Part shown: positions 51,604 through 60,928 of the stretch, piece by piece
How the letters are laid out: every line of letters begins with the position of its first letter
How positions within the stretch are numbered: the stretch's first letter is position 1
Assembly (NCBI GenBank): GCA_900766825.1
Contig: CAAFWU010000083.1
Coordinates: 9,883-73,882, forward strand
Reading direction: 5' to 3'
Length of the DNA: 64,000 bases
Origin: Bacteroidales bacterium
GTDB taxonomy: Bacteria > Bacteroidota > Bacteroidia > Bacteroidales > Marinilabiliaceae
The notes under the pieces: generated by a model
Told to the model about the DNA's origin: nothing
The model's database searches: none
Seen by the model: the letters and a program-made list of their open reading frames with translations, nothing else
Position numbers and translations under genes: made by a program

Positions 51604-52980
51604 ATGAGCAAGAGCGTCTATTTCATAGGCATAGGCGGCATAGGGATGAGCGCCATAGCACGCCACTATGCCATGCAGGGCTATATGGTTGCGGGCTACG
51701 ACCGTACGCCATCGGCACTAACCCGTGAGTTGGAGAGCGAGGGCATTGCGGTTAGCTACACCGACGACCCCGCCACCATACCATCTTTTTGCTCAGACCC
51801 TAAAACCATGGTGGTGCTAACGCCTGCCATACCAGCCGACAACCGCATCTGGGCTCACTTCCGTAACATGGGTCACCAGATTGTGAAACGGTCGCAGGCA
51901 CTGGGTCACTTGACTGCCGACAAGGAGACATATTGCGTGGCGGGAACGCATGGCAAGACCACCACGTCGACCTTAGCGGCTCACATACTGAGGCAATCGA
52001 CCATGGGATGCTCGGCCTTCTTGGGGGGCATATCGGTTAACTACGGTACCAACTACTGGGGCACACAGACGAGCCCTGTGGTGGTTACGGAGGCCGATGA
52101 GTTCGACCGGTCGTTCTTGCAACTTAGGCCCAAGGCTGCGGTGATAACGGCCATGGATGCTGACCATCTGGACATATATGGCACACATGCCGAGGTTATC
52201 AAGGCCTTTTTGCAGTTTGCAGCTCTGGTGCGCGAGGGGGGCACGCTTATTTTTAGGCGCGGTCTGCCTCTGGGACGCGAAGATGTGGCCACTGGGGTTA
52301 AGCTCTTGACCTACGCCATGCAAGATCCCGATGCCGACTGCCATGCGGAGAACATACGCATTGAGGGCGGCCGCTACGTATTCAGCGTGGTAACACCCAT
52401 GGGCAGGGTTGCCGACATACGCATGGGGTTGCCTGGTCGACATAATGTAGAAAACTGCGTGGCCGCTGTGGCACTGAGCCTTACGGCTGGTGTTAGCCCC
52501 GAGGAGATTAGGGCAGCCTGCGCAAGCTTCCGTGGCAACAAACGTAGGTTCGAGATGGCTCTGGAGACCGACGAGGCTTTGGTTATTGACGACTATGCCC
52601 ATCATCCTCAGGAGATTCGCACCACGCTGCAGAGCGTTAGGGAACTCTATGCGGGCCGAAGGGTTACTGTGGCCTTCCAGCCTCACCTATATAGCCGCAC
52701 ACGCGACTTGGCCGACGACTTTGCTCAGGCACTTAGTATGGCCGACCGGACATGGCTCGTCGACATCTATCCAGCTCGCGAGCAACCCATTGAGGGGGTG
52801 AACTCAGCCATGCTGCTTGACAAGATGAAGGCGGGTGTGGGCAAGCTGACGGACAAGGAGCATTTGGCCCAGAGCATTGTGTCGGAGCCAACCGATGTGG
52901 TGGTGGTGATGGGTGCTGGCGACATCGACAAACTGGTGCCCGAGATTGCTCAGGCAGTTAAGAGGGCACACAATTTATAG
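51604..52980 (+). CDS. murC: UDP-N-acetylmuramate-L-alanine ligase
   Basis: A 458-residue MurC that attaches the first amino acid to UDP-MurNAc. N-terminal dinucleotide-type GIGGIGMSAIA (9-19), ATP motif AGTHGKTTT (113-121), EADEFDRSFL, the HNVEN motif, IDDYAHHPQEI and the FQPHLYSRTRDL region. Family length normal. 33 bases after murG. Confidence 0.97.
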   Translation: MSKSVYFIGIGGIGMSAIARHYAMQGYMVAGYDRTPSALTRELESEGIAVSYTDDPATIPSFCSDPKTMVVLTPAIPADNRIWAHFRNMGHQIVKRSQALGHLTADKETYCVAGTHGKTTTSTLAAHILRQSTMGCSAFLGGISVNYGTNYWGTQTSPVVVTEADEFDRSFLQLRPKAAVITAMDADHLDIYGTHAEVIKAFLQFAALVREGGTLIFRRGLPLGREDVATGVKLLTYAMQDPDADCHAENIRIEGGRYVFSVVTPMGRVADIRMGLPGRHNVENCVAAVALSLTAGVSPEEIRAACASFRGNKRRFEMALETDEALVIDDYAHHPQEIRTTLQSVRELYAGRRVTVAFQPHLYSRTRDLADDFAQALSMADRTWLVDIYPAREQPIEGVNSAMLLDKMKAGVGKLTDKEHLAQSIVSEPTDVVVVMGAGDIDKLVPEIAQAVKRAHNL

Positions 52981-53076
52981 ACATTTCCCTCCCCTACCCC
53001 ATTGGGTTCACGACCAAAGGCAAGTGGGACGACTTGTGGGAAAGAGGCAGGGTAACTGAGAGACAGAAAAATAAGC

Positions 53077-53886
53077 ATGAGCGAACAAACAGAAAGAGAA
53101 GAGGCGACCAAGGGTCAACAGGCTCAGCGTCAGTCCGCAAGGAGTGGACGTGGCTTGTGGTATGCTGCACTGAAACTGTGCGGCTGGGGCTTGTTGTTGC
53201 TCTACTTTCCCATCATGATGATCTTTGTTCATGCAGAATTGAACGACGTGCGCTGCACCCACATTGTGACCAATGTTCATACCAAGGGAGCCAACGTGCT
53301 GATAACAGACAACGACCTAAAGAACACCGTAAACAGGTGCTATAAGGGTCTGATTGGCACCAAGTTGAGCGAGATAAGTTACGACTCGCTGGAGCACCTT
53401 ATAGAACGATCGGCTGTGGTAAAAAAGTGCCAAGCCTACCCCACGATAGACGGTGCCGTGCATGTAGAGATAAGCCAACGTGAACCTATAATGCGAGTGT
53501 TTGCCCAACGCGGCTCCTACTACATGGACGCCGAGGGAGGCCAGATAACTGCCAACGACAACATGCGCACCCACTGCTTGGTGGTCAACGGCAACGTGAA
53601 CTCCATGCCCAATAACGACGAACTAATTCGCCTCTGCCTCTTTATAGACAGCGACCAATTTTGGAAAGCCATGATAGAGCAAGTGCACGTGACACGCAAC
53701 CACGAGTTTATCTTGGTGCCACGTGTGGGCAACCACGTGGTGGAGTTGGGTACCACCGACAACATGGAGCAGAAGTTTGCCGACCTGCTCACCCTTTACA
53801 AAAAGGGTTGGGAGAAAAAGGAGTGGAACGTATACAAAAGCGTTTCGCTCAAATACAACGGTCAGATTGTCTGCACCAAACGATAG
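53077..53886 (+). CDS. ftsQ: Cell division protein FtsQ
   Basis: A 269-residue bitopic protein: a charged cytoplasmic N-terminus of about 25 residues, a membrane helix (about 30-50, KLCGWGLLLLYFPIMMIFV), a POTRA-like periplasmic region (IVTNVHTKGANVLITDNDLKN through VKKCQAYPTIDGAVHVEISQREPI), and a beta-domain with YYMDAEGGQI. The position between murC and ftsA, and the REPI-x-R motif, establish FtsQ/DivIB, which recruits FtsL to the divisome. Start ATG at 53077, 96 bases after murC. Confidence 0.92.
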   Translation: MSEQTEREEATKGQQAQRQSARSGRGLWYAALKLCGWGLLLLYFPIMMIFVHAELNDVRCTHIVTNVHTKGANVLITDNDLKNTVNRCYKGLIGTKLSEISYDSLEHLIERSAVVKKCQAYPTIDGAVHVEISQREPIMRVFAQRGSYYMDAEGGQITANDNMRTHCLVVNGNVNSMPNNDELIRLCLFIDSDQFWKAMIEQVHVTRNHEFILVPRVGNHVVELGTTDNMEQKFADLLTLYKKGWEKKEWNVYKSVSLKYNGQIVCTKR

Positions 53887-53924
53887 AAAACTTATTGTCT
53901 GACAACATATAAACGCCTCACCTC

Positions 53925-55406
53925 ATGGACAATTACATCATAGCATTGGATTTGGGCACATCGCAGATTAAAGCGATGACTGCCGTGTATGACGACCAAA
54001 CAGAACAAATGAGCGTTGTGCACTACGAGAGCAACAAGTCGCAGGGCATAAAACGCGGCACCATATTCAATGCAGCCGAAGCCCAAAAGGTTGTGAACAA
54101 CCTGCTATTGGGTGCCGACAAAAAGATAAACGAGGTGAAGGTGGGTCGCGTTCAGAACAGCACTCTGCTGAGTACAGACAAACCACTGACGGAGGCCAAG
54201 GCAAAGCGCATTCGCGTGCCCAAGGTGGTGTGCACCAACATCAACGGTCTAAACTACAAGACAATAAAAGAGGTGGTGACAATGGAGTTGGCACAACGAG
54301 CCGTTTCGCGCGACATACTGAACCGCTTGCGCGACATGGCCCGCAGCAATAGACTCCAGTATTTGGCGGACGATGAGGAGCTTACGAATATTGTGGACAT
54401 AAACTTTTCGGTGGACAACGAACCGAGTTCCATGGATGTGTTGGGCAAGCAAGGTCACAGCATAACGGGCACTTTTCTGTGCTATGTGGCCAATAAGGCT
54501 TACACCAACGTGCTGAGGACGGTATTTGGCAAAATGCAACTGAACACCATATTCACAACCACACAGGCCAAAGCCAACATATTGCTGGATAACAGACAGA
54601 AGCGGCAGGGAACAGCATTGGTTGATTTGGGCTATGGAACCACTAATGTGGCCGCCTACTTCGGAGGATCGATTCGCTACGAAGTATCGATACCCATAGG
54701 TTCCGACACCATAACCAATGACATTGCCAAGGGTCTGAACATAGACAAAAACGACGCCGAATTTGTGAAACGCAGGGTTGGCATACCCGACGAAAACTAT
54801 TTGAATGGCGACATTGAAATTGGCATACCATCGTCGGGCTCAACGTTGACCATCAATGCCCAGAAGTTGGCCTACATTATCAAAGCCCGTCTGGAAGAGA
54901 TTGGTGCCTATATATATCAGGCCCTCAAGGAGGCTCGCGACCGGGGTTGCAGCCAACTCACGTTGGCTCTGACAGGTGGCGGCTCTCAGCTCAACAACAT
55001 AGAGACGGTGCTGGCCGATGCAACGGGCTGTGCCGTGGTGCCCCTGAAACCCAACAACTTTGATGGTTTGGAAGATGGCGAGCTTACAAACTACGCTGCC
55101 ACCATAGGCATGATAATAGATCAGGCACGACTCTGCAAAATGTCCAAGCCCAAACAGAGCGAGCAACTCGACTTGCCTTTTGCCGACGACAATGCCGAAA
55201 CTGAGGCCAACAAAGAGGTTGAGAAAGAGACAGCAGCAAATGCTGCAACCCAACAGAGTGGCAAAGCAGTAAACGAATCGACAACGTCGAAAGAGAAAGA
55301 GGAGACGGAAGAGACCAAGCCAAAGAACAAGAAAGGCAACAGTTTGTTTTCTATTATGAAGATGAAAATAAATGGTTTGATGGACGATGACCTAAACTCT
55401 AAATAG
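53925..55406 (+). CDS. ftsA: Cell division protein FtsA
   Basis: A 493-residue actin-like ATPase that anchors FtsZ to the membrane. LDLGTSQIKAMTAV opens the ATPase fold, with the 1C SHS2 insert, the second phosphate loop (LVDLGYGTTNVAAYFGG), and the adenosine loop TLALTGGGSQLNNIETVL. After residue about 400 there is a low-complexity linker (about 70 residues, Glu/Lys/Thr/Ala-rich), then a C-terminal amphipathic helix (SLFSIMKMKINGLM) that should bind the membrane. The long linker makes it longer than E. coli FtsA (420). 38 bases after ftsQ. Confidence 0.96.
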   Translation: MDNYIIALDLGTSQIKAMTAVYDDQTEQMSVVHYESNKSQGIKRGTIFNAAEAQKVVNNLLLGADKKINEVKVGRVQNSTLLSTDKPLTEAKAKRIRVPKVVCTNINGLNYKTIKEVVTMELAQRAVSRDILNRLRDMARSNRLQYLADDEELTNIVDINFSVDNEPSSMDVLGKQGHSITGTFLCYVANKAYTNVLRTVFGKMQLNTIFTTTQAKANILLDNRQKRQGTALVDLGYGTTNVAAYFGGSIRYEVSIPIGSDTITNDIAKGLNIDKNDAEFVKRRVGIPDENYLNGDIEIGIPSSGSTLTINAQKLAYIIKARLEEIGAYIYQALKEARDRGCSQLTLALTGGGSQLNNIETVLADATGCAVVPLKPNNFDGLEDGELTNYAATIGMIIDQARLCKMSKPKQSEQLDLPFADDNAETEANKEVEKETAANAATQQSGKAVNESTTSKEKEETEETKPKNKKGNSLFSIMKMKINGLMDDDLNSK

Positions 55407-55482
55407 GAACAAAGCAGAAAAGGTTCTGAGGCACAGTAAACAAGCAAGATAAAGCATCAAAAAAAACTAAATAACATACACC

Positions 55483-56778
55483 ATGGAAGAGACAGCAGAA
55501 AACATTGTTACGCCATGCCAAATAAAAGAGTCTGAGAAATCGGAGATGATAAAGATATTTGGTGTTGGCGGAGCTGGCGGCAACGCAGTGAACAACATGT
55601 TTCGCTTAGGCATCAAGGGGGTTAACTACGTGATATGCAACACCGACACGCAGGCTTTGGACGACAGCCCCATATCGCGCAAGATACAGCTTGGCAAGAA
55701 CCGCACGGCGGGTCTTGGAGCAGGCAACAACCCCGAGGTTGGTCGCGACAGTGCAGTGGAGTCGGAGGAGGAGATCCGCGCCATTCTGGAGGACAACACC
55801 CGCATGGTGTTTGTGACCGCAGGCATGGGCGGCGGCACGGGCACAGGAGCAGCCCCTGTGATTGCCAGAATGGCCAAAGACATGAAAATACTGACGGCGG
55901 GCATCGTATCCATACCCTTCAAAAGCGAGGGACGCCCTCGTCTGCGTCAGGCAATAAAGGGCGTAGAGACCATGGCCAAATGTGTTGATTCTCTGCTAAT
56001 TATCAACAGTCAGCGACTGAACGACATGTACGGCGACTTGCCCCTGTCCACCTCATTTGCCAAGGGCGACGAGGTGCTGGCTGTGGCAGCCAAGGGCTTG
56101 GCCGAGATAATCAGTAAGCACATGACTGTGAACGTGGACTTTGCCGATGTTAAGACAGCCTTGACCGACAGTGGGTGCTCGCTCATGGGCACAGGCGAAT
56201 CAACAGGCGAAAATCGTGCTGTGGAAGCAGTGAAGAAAGCCATGGAGTCTCCTCTGCTGAACAACAACAACATACGTGGTGCCACGCACATCCTCTTCAA
56301 CGTCACGAGCAACCCCAACAAAGAGTTGACTCAGAATGAGCTATGCGCCATTATGAACTACCTCTACGATCAAGCAGGTGGCGAAGAGAACGAGCAGAAC
56401 AGAATTATTTGGGGTGCTGGCGTAAGCGAAGAGATTGAGGATGACACATTGCGTGTTACCGTGATTGCCACAGGCTTCGCTACCGACTGTTTCGAAGACA
56501 ATCATCCCAAGAAGGAGGTTTACGTGATACCCCTGAAGCCCGAAAGCGCCGAAGAGAAGCAAAAGAAAGAGGTGGATAAGAGGAGTTCTTTGGAGTTGGA
56601 CAGCACCGACCAAATAATCCACCAGCTCTACAACGAAGTGGCCGAGAGCCAAAAGGAGAGTTACGACACCCGCAACTTGAGGGACGCCACCAGTGAACCC
56701 TTCAATACGCTGAACGACGACAAACTCAACCAGATTGAGAACACCCCAGCCTTTATTCGCCGCGGCGGAAGCTTCTAA
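55483..56778 (+). CDS. ftsZ: Cell division protein FtsZ
   Basis: A 431-residue tubulin-like GTPase that forms the Z ring. G-box GGGTGTGAAP (116-125), GVGGAGGNAVNNM near the N-terminus, the T7 synergy loop NVDFADVKTAL, and the globular domain ends near 330. A charged linker of about 65 residues (EEKQKKEVDKRSSLELDSTDQ) precedes the C-terminal peptide DKLNQIENTPAFIRRGGSF, the partner-binding tail that contacts FtsA. 76 bases after ftsA. Confidence 0.98.
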   Translation: MEETAENIVTPCQIKESEKSEMIKIFGVGGAGGNAVNNMFRLGIKGVNYVICNTDTQALDDSPISRKIQLGKNRTAGLGAGNNPEVGRDSAVESEEEIRAILEDNTRMVFVTAGMGGGTGTGAAPVIARMAKDMKILTAGIVSIPFKSEGRPRLRQAIKGVETMAKCVDSLLIINSQRLNDMYGDLPLSTSFAKGDEVLAVAAKGLAEIISKHMTVNVDFADVKTALTDSGCSLMGTGESTGENRAVEAVKKAMESPLLNNNNIRGATHILFNVTSNPNKELTQNELCAIMNYLYDQAGGEENEQNRIIWGAGVSEEIEDDTLRVTVIATGFATDCFEDNHPKKEVYVIPLKPESAEEKQKKEVDKRSSLELDSTDQIIHQLYNEVAESQKESYDTRNLRDATSEPFNTLNDDKLNQIENTPAFIRRGGSF

Positions 56779-56839
56779 AATAAGAGCAGTTAGGCAAGGG
56801 ATTGTGAAACAAATGCTGACATTAAAAACATTAGAAGAT

Positions 56840-57295
56840 ATGAACTTTATTGACCAAATCACCGAAGACATCAAAGCGGCCATGAAGGCACGCGACCACG
56901 TGAAATTGGAGGCACTCCGCGGCATAAAGAAGGAACTCATTGAGGCCAAAACAGCCAAAGGAGCAAGCGAGGAGTTGGCCGAGGCCGACATAATGAAGAT
57001 TCTGCAGAAGATGGTGAAGCAGCGCAGAGACACAGCCACGGTCTATGCAGAGCAGGGTCGTCCCGAATTGGCGGAGGGCGAGACCGCCGAAGCTGACATC
57101 ATAAGCACCTATCTGCCTGCCGAGATGAGTGCCGATGAGTTGGAGGCAGCAGTGAAGACCATAATGGAACGCGTTGGTGCCACAACCATAAAGGACATGG
57201 GCAAGGTGATGGGCACAGCATCGAAAGAGTTGGCTGGTCGCGCCGATGGCAAGAGCATATCGGACTGCGTAAAGCGTCTGCTGGCTGGAAAATAA
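56840..57295 (+). CDS. GatB/YqeY domain-containing protein
   Basis: A 151-residue YqeY-family protein, a helical domain related to the tail of GatB (the amidotransferase that makes Gln-tRNA). The family pattern is clear: DIKAAMKARDHVKLEALRGIKKE, then MVKQRRDTATVYAEQGRPELAEGETAEADIISTYLP, and IKDMGKVMGTASKELAGRADGK. The frame is open from 56735, inside ftsZ, but the ATG at 56840 fits the family start. Physiological role unknown; it commonly follows ftsZ in Bacteroidales and here closes the cluster before a terminator. Confidence 0.93.
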   Translation: MNFIDQITEDIKAAMKARDHVKLEALRGIKKELIEAKTAKGASEELAEADIMKILQKMVKQRRDTATVYAEQGRPELAEGETAEADIISTYLPAEMSADELEAAVKTIMERVGATTIKDMGKVMGTASKELAGRADGKSISDCVKRLLAGK

Positions 57296-57320
57296 ATAGT
57301 TTAGTTTTATGAGCCAAAAG

Positions 57321-57371
57321 CGAGCAACGAGATTATCTCTATTGAGAGTTCTCGTTGCTCGTTGTGTTTTT
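57321..57371 (+). terminator. Terminator at the end of the dcw cluster
   Basis: CGAGCAACGAG (57321-57331) pairs perfectly with CTCGTTGCTCG (57351-57361), with TCTC/GAGA pairing in the loop, followed by TTGTGTTTTT. Confidence 0.85.
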
Positions 57372-57500
57372 GAAAGGGAAATGGGAAGAAGGAGGTATAT
57401 GTAATAATTTAAGTTACACGCCCCCTATCGAAAATAATCCAGCATAAAACATTTATTTTACAGACTATCGTAAATCATATATATAAACGAATAATTGCTT

Positions 57501-57968
57501 ATGTATAGATTGTTAAAAATTTTTGCATTACTAATTGCATATACAACTTCATGTAGTGCTCAAGATTTTATTTCTTATGATAGAGATTGCGATGAGAATA
57601 ATCGCCATAAAATGTTTAATGCGTTATCGTTAGCTTTTGGCGAAGATTCAATATGTTATGTTTTAAGTAATGCACACCTTACGGGTATTACAGTCTATTT
57701 AGACTCTTTAGGCTCTGTGGTTGACGTAAAAGTACGGAATCGAAAAGATGATATAGATAATGAATATATTAATAAACGATTGTTATGGGCGATACACCGC
57801 AATAATTATTTCTTTCCACTTTGCCATGAAGTTCCACCTATTATGGATGAAAATTTAGACACAGAAGCTTATAAAAAAAGAATATGCAAGATTAAAGAAA
57901 ACGATATTGCAGATATGAAACGAAAACGCGGTAATTTGATCCCAATTAGCATTGTTTTAAATAACTGA
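57501..57968 (+). CDS. AT-rich orphan exported protein
   Basis: A 155-residue protein I do not recognise. The signal peptide MYRLLKIFALLIAYTTSCSAQ is plausible (cleavage after CSA). The mature part is charged, with two Cys beyond the signal (CDENN, CYVLS), a beta-rich GITVYLDSLGSVVDVKV stretch that recalls a short TonB-C-like or energy-transducing fold, and a KR-rich end. The DNA is much richer in A+T and uses different codons (ATT, TTA, AAT, TAT) from the genes on either side, pointing to recent acquisition. An in-frame TTG lies 6 bases earlier; I prefer the ATG. Confidence 0.6.
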   Translation: MYRLLKIFALLIAYTTSCSAQDFISYDRDCDENNRHKMFNALSLAFGEDSICYVLSNAHLTGITVYLDSLGSVVDVKVRNRKDDIDNEYINKRLLWAIHRNNYFFPLCHEVPPIMDENLDTEAYKKRICKIKENDIADMKRKRGNLIPISIVLNN

Positions 57969-58097
57969 AATCACTATATTTTATATAAATAGCTGACTCT
58001 ACAAGACAGTTGCAGTTGAAAGAATGGTAATAGCAGACTAACCTTATTTTAGTTAACTACGCCCCCACCCTCACCCTCCAAGCCAATAAAATAAAGC

Positions 58098-58105
58098 TAC
58101 CTTTG
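58098..58105 (+). promoter_or_regulatory. -7 element of the U32-family gene
   Basis: TACCTTTG matches TAnnTTTG, 23 bases before the ATG, giving a leader of about 17 bases. There is no TTTG at the -33 position. Confidence 0.45.
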
Positions 58106-58128
58106 TATTAAAACGACCCTGTAAAATA

Positions 58129-60021
58129 ATGGACAGAAATGTGATAGAATTATTGGCTCCAGCGCGAGACATGGAGTGTGCCCAAGCCGCCATAATCCAC
58201 GGAGCCGACGCCATATATATGGGAGCCCCCCAGTTCAGCGCCCGCCGCGCAGCAGGCAACAGCACCGAGGACATTGCCGCCGTGGCTCAGATGGCACACA
58301 CCTATGGAGCCCGACTCCACATTGCACTAAACACCTTGCTCACTGACGCCGAAGTGCCCAAAGCCAAAGAGATTGCCTGGCAGATGTATGAAGCAGGAGC
58401 CGATGTGCTTATTGTTCAAGACATGGCTCTGCTGACCGATGACATGCCACCCATCGAACTCCACGCCTCAACCCAATGCGACAACCGCACCGCCGACCGC
58501 GTTGCCTTTTGGCAAAACATGGGTTTGAAGCAAGTTGTTTTGGCCCGCGAACTTAGTCTGAATGAGATTAGCTCCATTGCCCAGCAGACCACCGTTAGGC
58601 TCGAGGCTTTTGTGCATGGAGCCCTTTGCGTCAGCTACAGCGGACAATGTTATATGAGCCTATGCCGCGGAGGACGCTCGGCCAACCGAGGCGAATGTGC
58701 CCAGCCATGCCGTTTGGCCTACGACGTTATGGCCTCCGATGGCACCATGCTCATGCGCCACGCCCACGTACTGTCGCTTAAAGACAACAACCAAAGTGAT
58801 AACATTGAGCAGCTTATCGATGCTGGCATATCATCTTTTAAAATAGAGGGTCGGCTGAAAGATGCCGACTACGTGGCCAACATAACCCTTCACTACCGCA
58901 AACTTATAGACCAGATTCTTAGCCACCGCCCCGACCTAAAGCGCCTATCTTGTGGACGTGTTGAGGCAGGCTTCGAGCCAGATCCCTTCAAGAGCTTCAA
59001 CCGTGGATTCACCGACTACTTTGCCCACGGTCGACAACCCAACATTTGGCAACCTCAGACACCAAAATCGCTGGGCGAACCTTTGGGTCTTGTGGTTGGC
59101 GTAAGGGGCAACGCCGTGAGCGTAGAGACAGACAAAACCGTTGCCAATGGCGACGGCATATGCTTCGTTGGGCAGACCACTACCCCTAAGAAAAATGCCC
59201 CAATATGCTTGGGCTCCTTTGGCGGCACACAGGTTAACACCAGCGAAAGACAGAAGGGCAAGCTGGTTCTGAACGTACAGAGTGCCAAAGGGTTGGCTGT
59301 GGGGCAAACCATATTCCGCAACAACGATGTGGCCTTTGCCGACACTCTGAGCCACGACAAGACCCGCCGCGTGGTGGACATTAGCATGACTTTGGCTTTA
59401 AAATCCGATGGCAACTTGTGCCTAACCATTGCAGATGCCGATGGTGTGACTTCCGAAACACGCAAACCCATAACCCCAGAGACCGCTCGCAACCCCGAGG
59501 CTGCCCGCGACCAAATGGTTCGTGCCCTTTGCAAACTGGGTCAGACACCCTATGCCGCAACCCACATAAACATAGAGGATAGTGCCGCAGCCTGCTTTGT
59601 GCCCGCAGCCGAACTCAATGCACTGCGTCGCGAAGCAACCGAAGCCCACACCGTCCAGAGAATCAAACACTTTGCCCCTACCCCAACATGCCGACAGGAG
59701 AGAGAGGGCACCACATATCCCCAAACCGAACTGATGCGAAACGGCAACGTGACCAACAACGAAGCCCGCACATTCTACATGCAGCACGGAGTGAAAAACA
59801 TTGAGTGGGGCTACGAAAAACAGACCGATGGCAACCGAGGTCAAAGGGTGATGACCACACGCCACTGCCTAATGAACGCCATGGGCAAATGCATCCGACA
59901 ACACCCCCAATACGCCACTATGACACCCCTTACACTCATCGATAGCGAAAATAATGCCTACGAAGCTCGCATAAACTGTGCTAAATGCCAGATGGAAATA
60001 TACAGTAAATCAGCACATTAA
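58129..60021 (+). CDS. U32 family protein, RlhA-like (23S rRNA hydroxylation)
   Basis: A 630-residue U32-family protein. The N-terminal barrel begins IELLAPARDMECAQAAIIHGADAIYMGAPQFSARR; the Cys/Gly signature lies in FVHGALCVSYSGQCYMSLCRGGRSANRGECAQPCR, and the second region with FKIEGRLKDADYV follows. The long form with a C-terminal extension ending in NCAKCQMEI resembles E. coli RlhA (YdcP), which with prephenate helps hydroxylate 23S C2501; shorter U32 relatives (TrhP) act on tRNA. The cysteines probably hold an Fe-S cluster. The older label 'peptidase U32' is not supported for this branch. Confidence 0.88.
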   Translation: MDRNVIELLAPARDMECAQAAIIHGADAIYMGAPQFSARRAAGNSTEDIAAVAQMAHTYGARLHIALNTLLTDAEVPKAKEIAWQMYEAGADVLIVQDMALLTDDMPPIELHASTQCDNRTADRVAFWQNMGLKQVVLARELSLNEISSIAQQTTVRLEAFVHGALCVSYSGQCYMSLCRGGRSANRGECAQPCRLAYDVMASDGTMLMRHAHVLSLKDNNQSDNIEQLIDAGISSFKIEGRLKDADYVANITLHYRKLIDQILSHRPDLKRLSCGRVEAGFEPDPFKSFNRGFTDYFAHGRQPNIWQPQTPKSLGEPLGLVVGVRGNAVSVETDKTVANGDGICFVGQTTTPKKNAPICLGSFGGTQVNTSERQKGKLVLNVQSAKGLAVGQTIFRNNDVAFADTLSHDKTRRVVDISMTLALKSDGNLCLTIADADGVTSETRKPITPETARNPEAARDQMVRALCKLGQTPYAATHINIEDSAAACFVPAAELNALRREATEAHTVQRIKHFAPTPTCRQEREGTTYPQTELMRNGNVTNNEARTFYMQHGVKNIEWGYEKQTDGNRGQRVMTTRHCLMNAMGKCIRQHPQYATMTPLTLIDSENNAYEARINCAKCQMEIYSKSAH

Positions 60022-60056
60022 GAAATAAGGTGATTTTTTTTTAGCTTAGAGTGTTC

Positions 60057-60083
60057 TTTGGTAAAGAAAGGTTACTATATTTG
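60057..60083 (+). promoter_or_regulatory. Candidate promoter of the MacAB-like export operon
   Basis: TATATTTG (60076-60083) matches the -7 consensus; the nearest TTTG (60057-60060) is 15 bases upstream, shorter than usual. Transcription would start near 60090, 100 bases before the ATPase gene. Confidence 0.45.
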
Positions 60084-60190
60084 CAGTGTAATAATAACCT
60101 ATTACACCATAAGCCTACACCACAAAAGTGGTAAAAATGACAAGAAAGGGCTGTTGGGGCGATAGGGAGAAACAGACAAAACGGGAAACC

Positions 60191-60910
60191 ATGATACACC
60201 TGAAGGACATAAACAAAACATACAACAACGGAGCCCCGCTCCACGTGCTCAAGGGCATAGACCTAGACATTGAGCGAGGCGAGTTTGTATCAATAATGGG
60301 CGCATCGGGCTCGGGCAAGTCGACTTTGCTGAACATACTGGGCATCTTGGACAACTATGACGAGGGCGAGTATTGGTTGGCTGGCAACTTGATTAAGAAC
60401 CTTAGCGAGACCCGTGCAGCAGAATATAGGAACAAGATGATAGGTTTCATCTTTCAGTCCTTCAACCTCATATCGTTCAAGAATGCAATGGAGAATGTGG
60501 CACTCCCCCTCTTCTATCAGGGCGTAAGCCGCCGCAAACGCAATCAAATGGCCATTGAATATTTGGACAAATTAGGGTTGGCGGACCGAGCCGAGCACTT
60601 CCCAAACGAAATGTCGGGCGGCCAGAAACAGAGAGTGGCCATTGCCCGTGCGCTTATTACAAAGCCTCAGATAATTTTGGCCGACGAGCCCACAGGTGCT
60701 TTGGATAGTAAGACATCGGTCGAGGTGATGGAGATTCTCAAAGACCTGCACAAAACCGAGGGCATGACCATTGTGGTGGTGACCCACGAGAGCGGCGTGG
60801 CCAACCAGACGGACAAGATAATTCACATCAAGGACGGTTTGATAGAGCGCATCGAGGAGAATAAGGACCACGACGCATCTCCCTTTGGCCAAAACGGTTA
60901 CATGAAATAA
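60191..60910 (+). CDS. ABC transporter ATP-binding protein (MacB/LolD-like)
   Basis: A 239-residue ABC ATPase. Walker A GASGSGKST, Q-loop FQSFNLISF, signature MSGGQKQR, Walker B IILADEPTGALD and the H-loop VVTHES are in order. This is the short, stand-alone ATPase of the MacB type-VII ABC family, which powers export or transenvelope signalling without direct membrane translocation. The frame is open from 60128, but the ATG at 60191 begins the family's MIHLKDINKTY strand. Two MacB-type permeases and an adaptor follow. Confidence 0.94.
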   Translation: MIHLKDINKTYNNGAPLHVLKGIDLDIERGEFVSIMGASGSGKSTLLNILGILDNYDEGEYWLAGNLIKNLSETRAAEYRNKMIGFIFQSFNLISFKNAMENVALPLFYQGVSRRKRNQMAIEYLDKLGLADRAEHFPNEMSGGQKQRVAIARALITKPQIILADEPTGALDSKTSVEVMEILKDLHKTEGMTIVVVTHESGVANQTDKIIHIKDGLIERIEENKDHDASPFGQNGYMK

Positions 60911-60928
60911 AGAGGAGAGGAGGAGGTT

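Noticed and set aside
58129..60021. Annotation as a collagenase-like peptidase
   Set aside because: U32 proteins of this layout are RNA-modifying cofactors in recent work; there is no peptidase catalytic motif to see.
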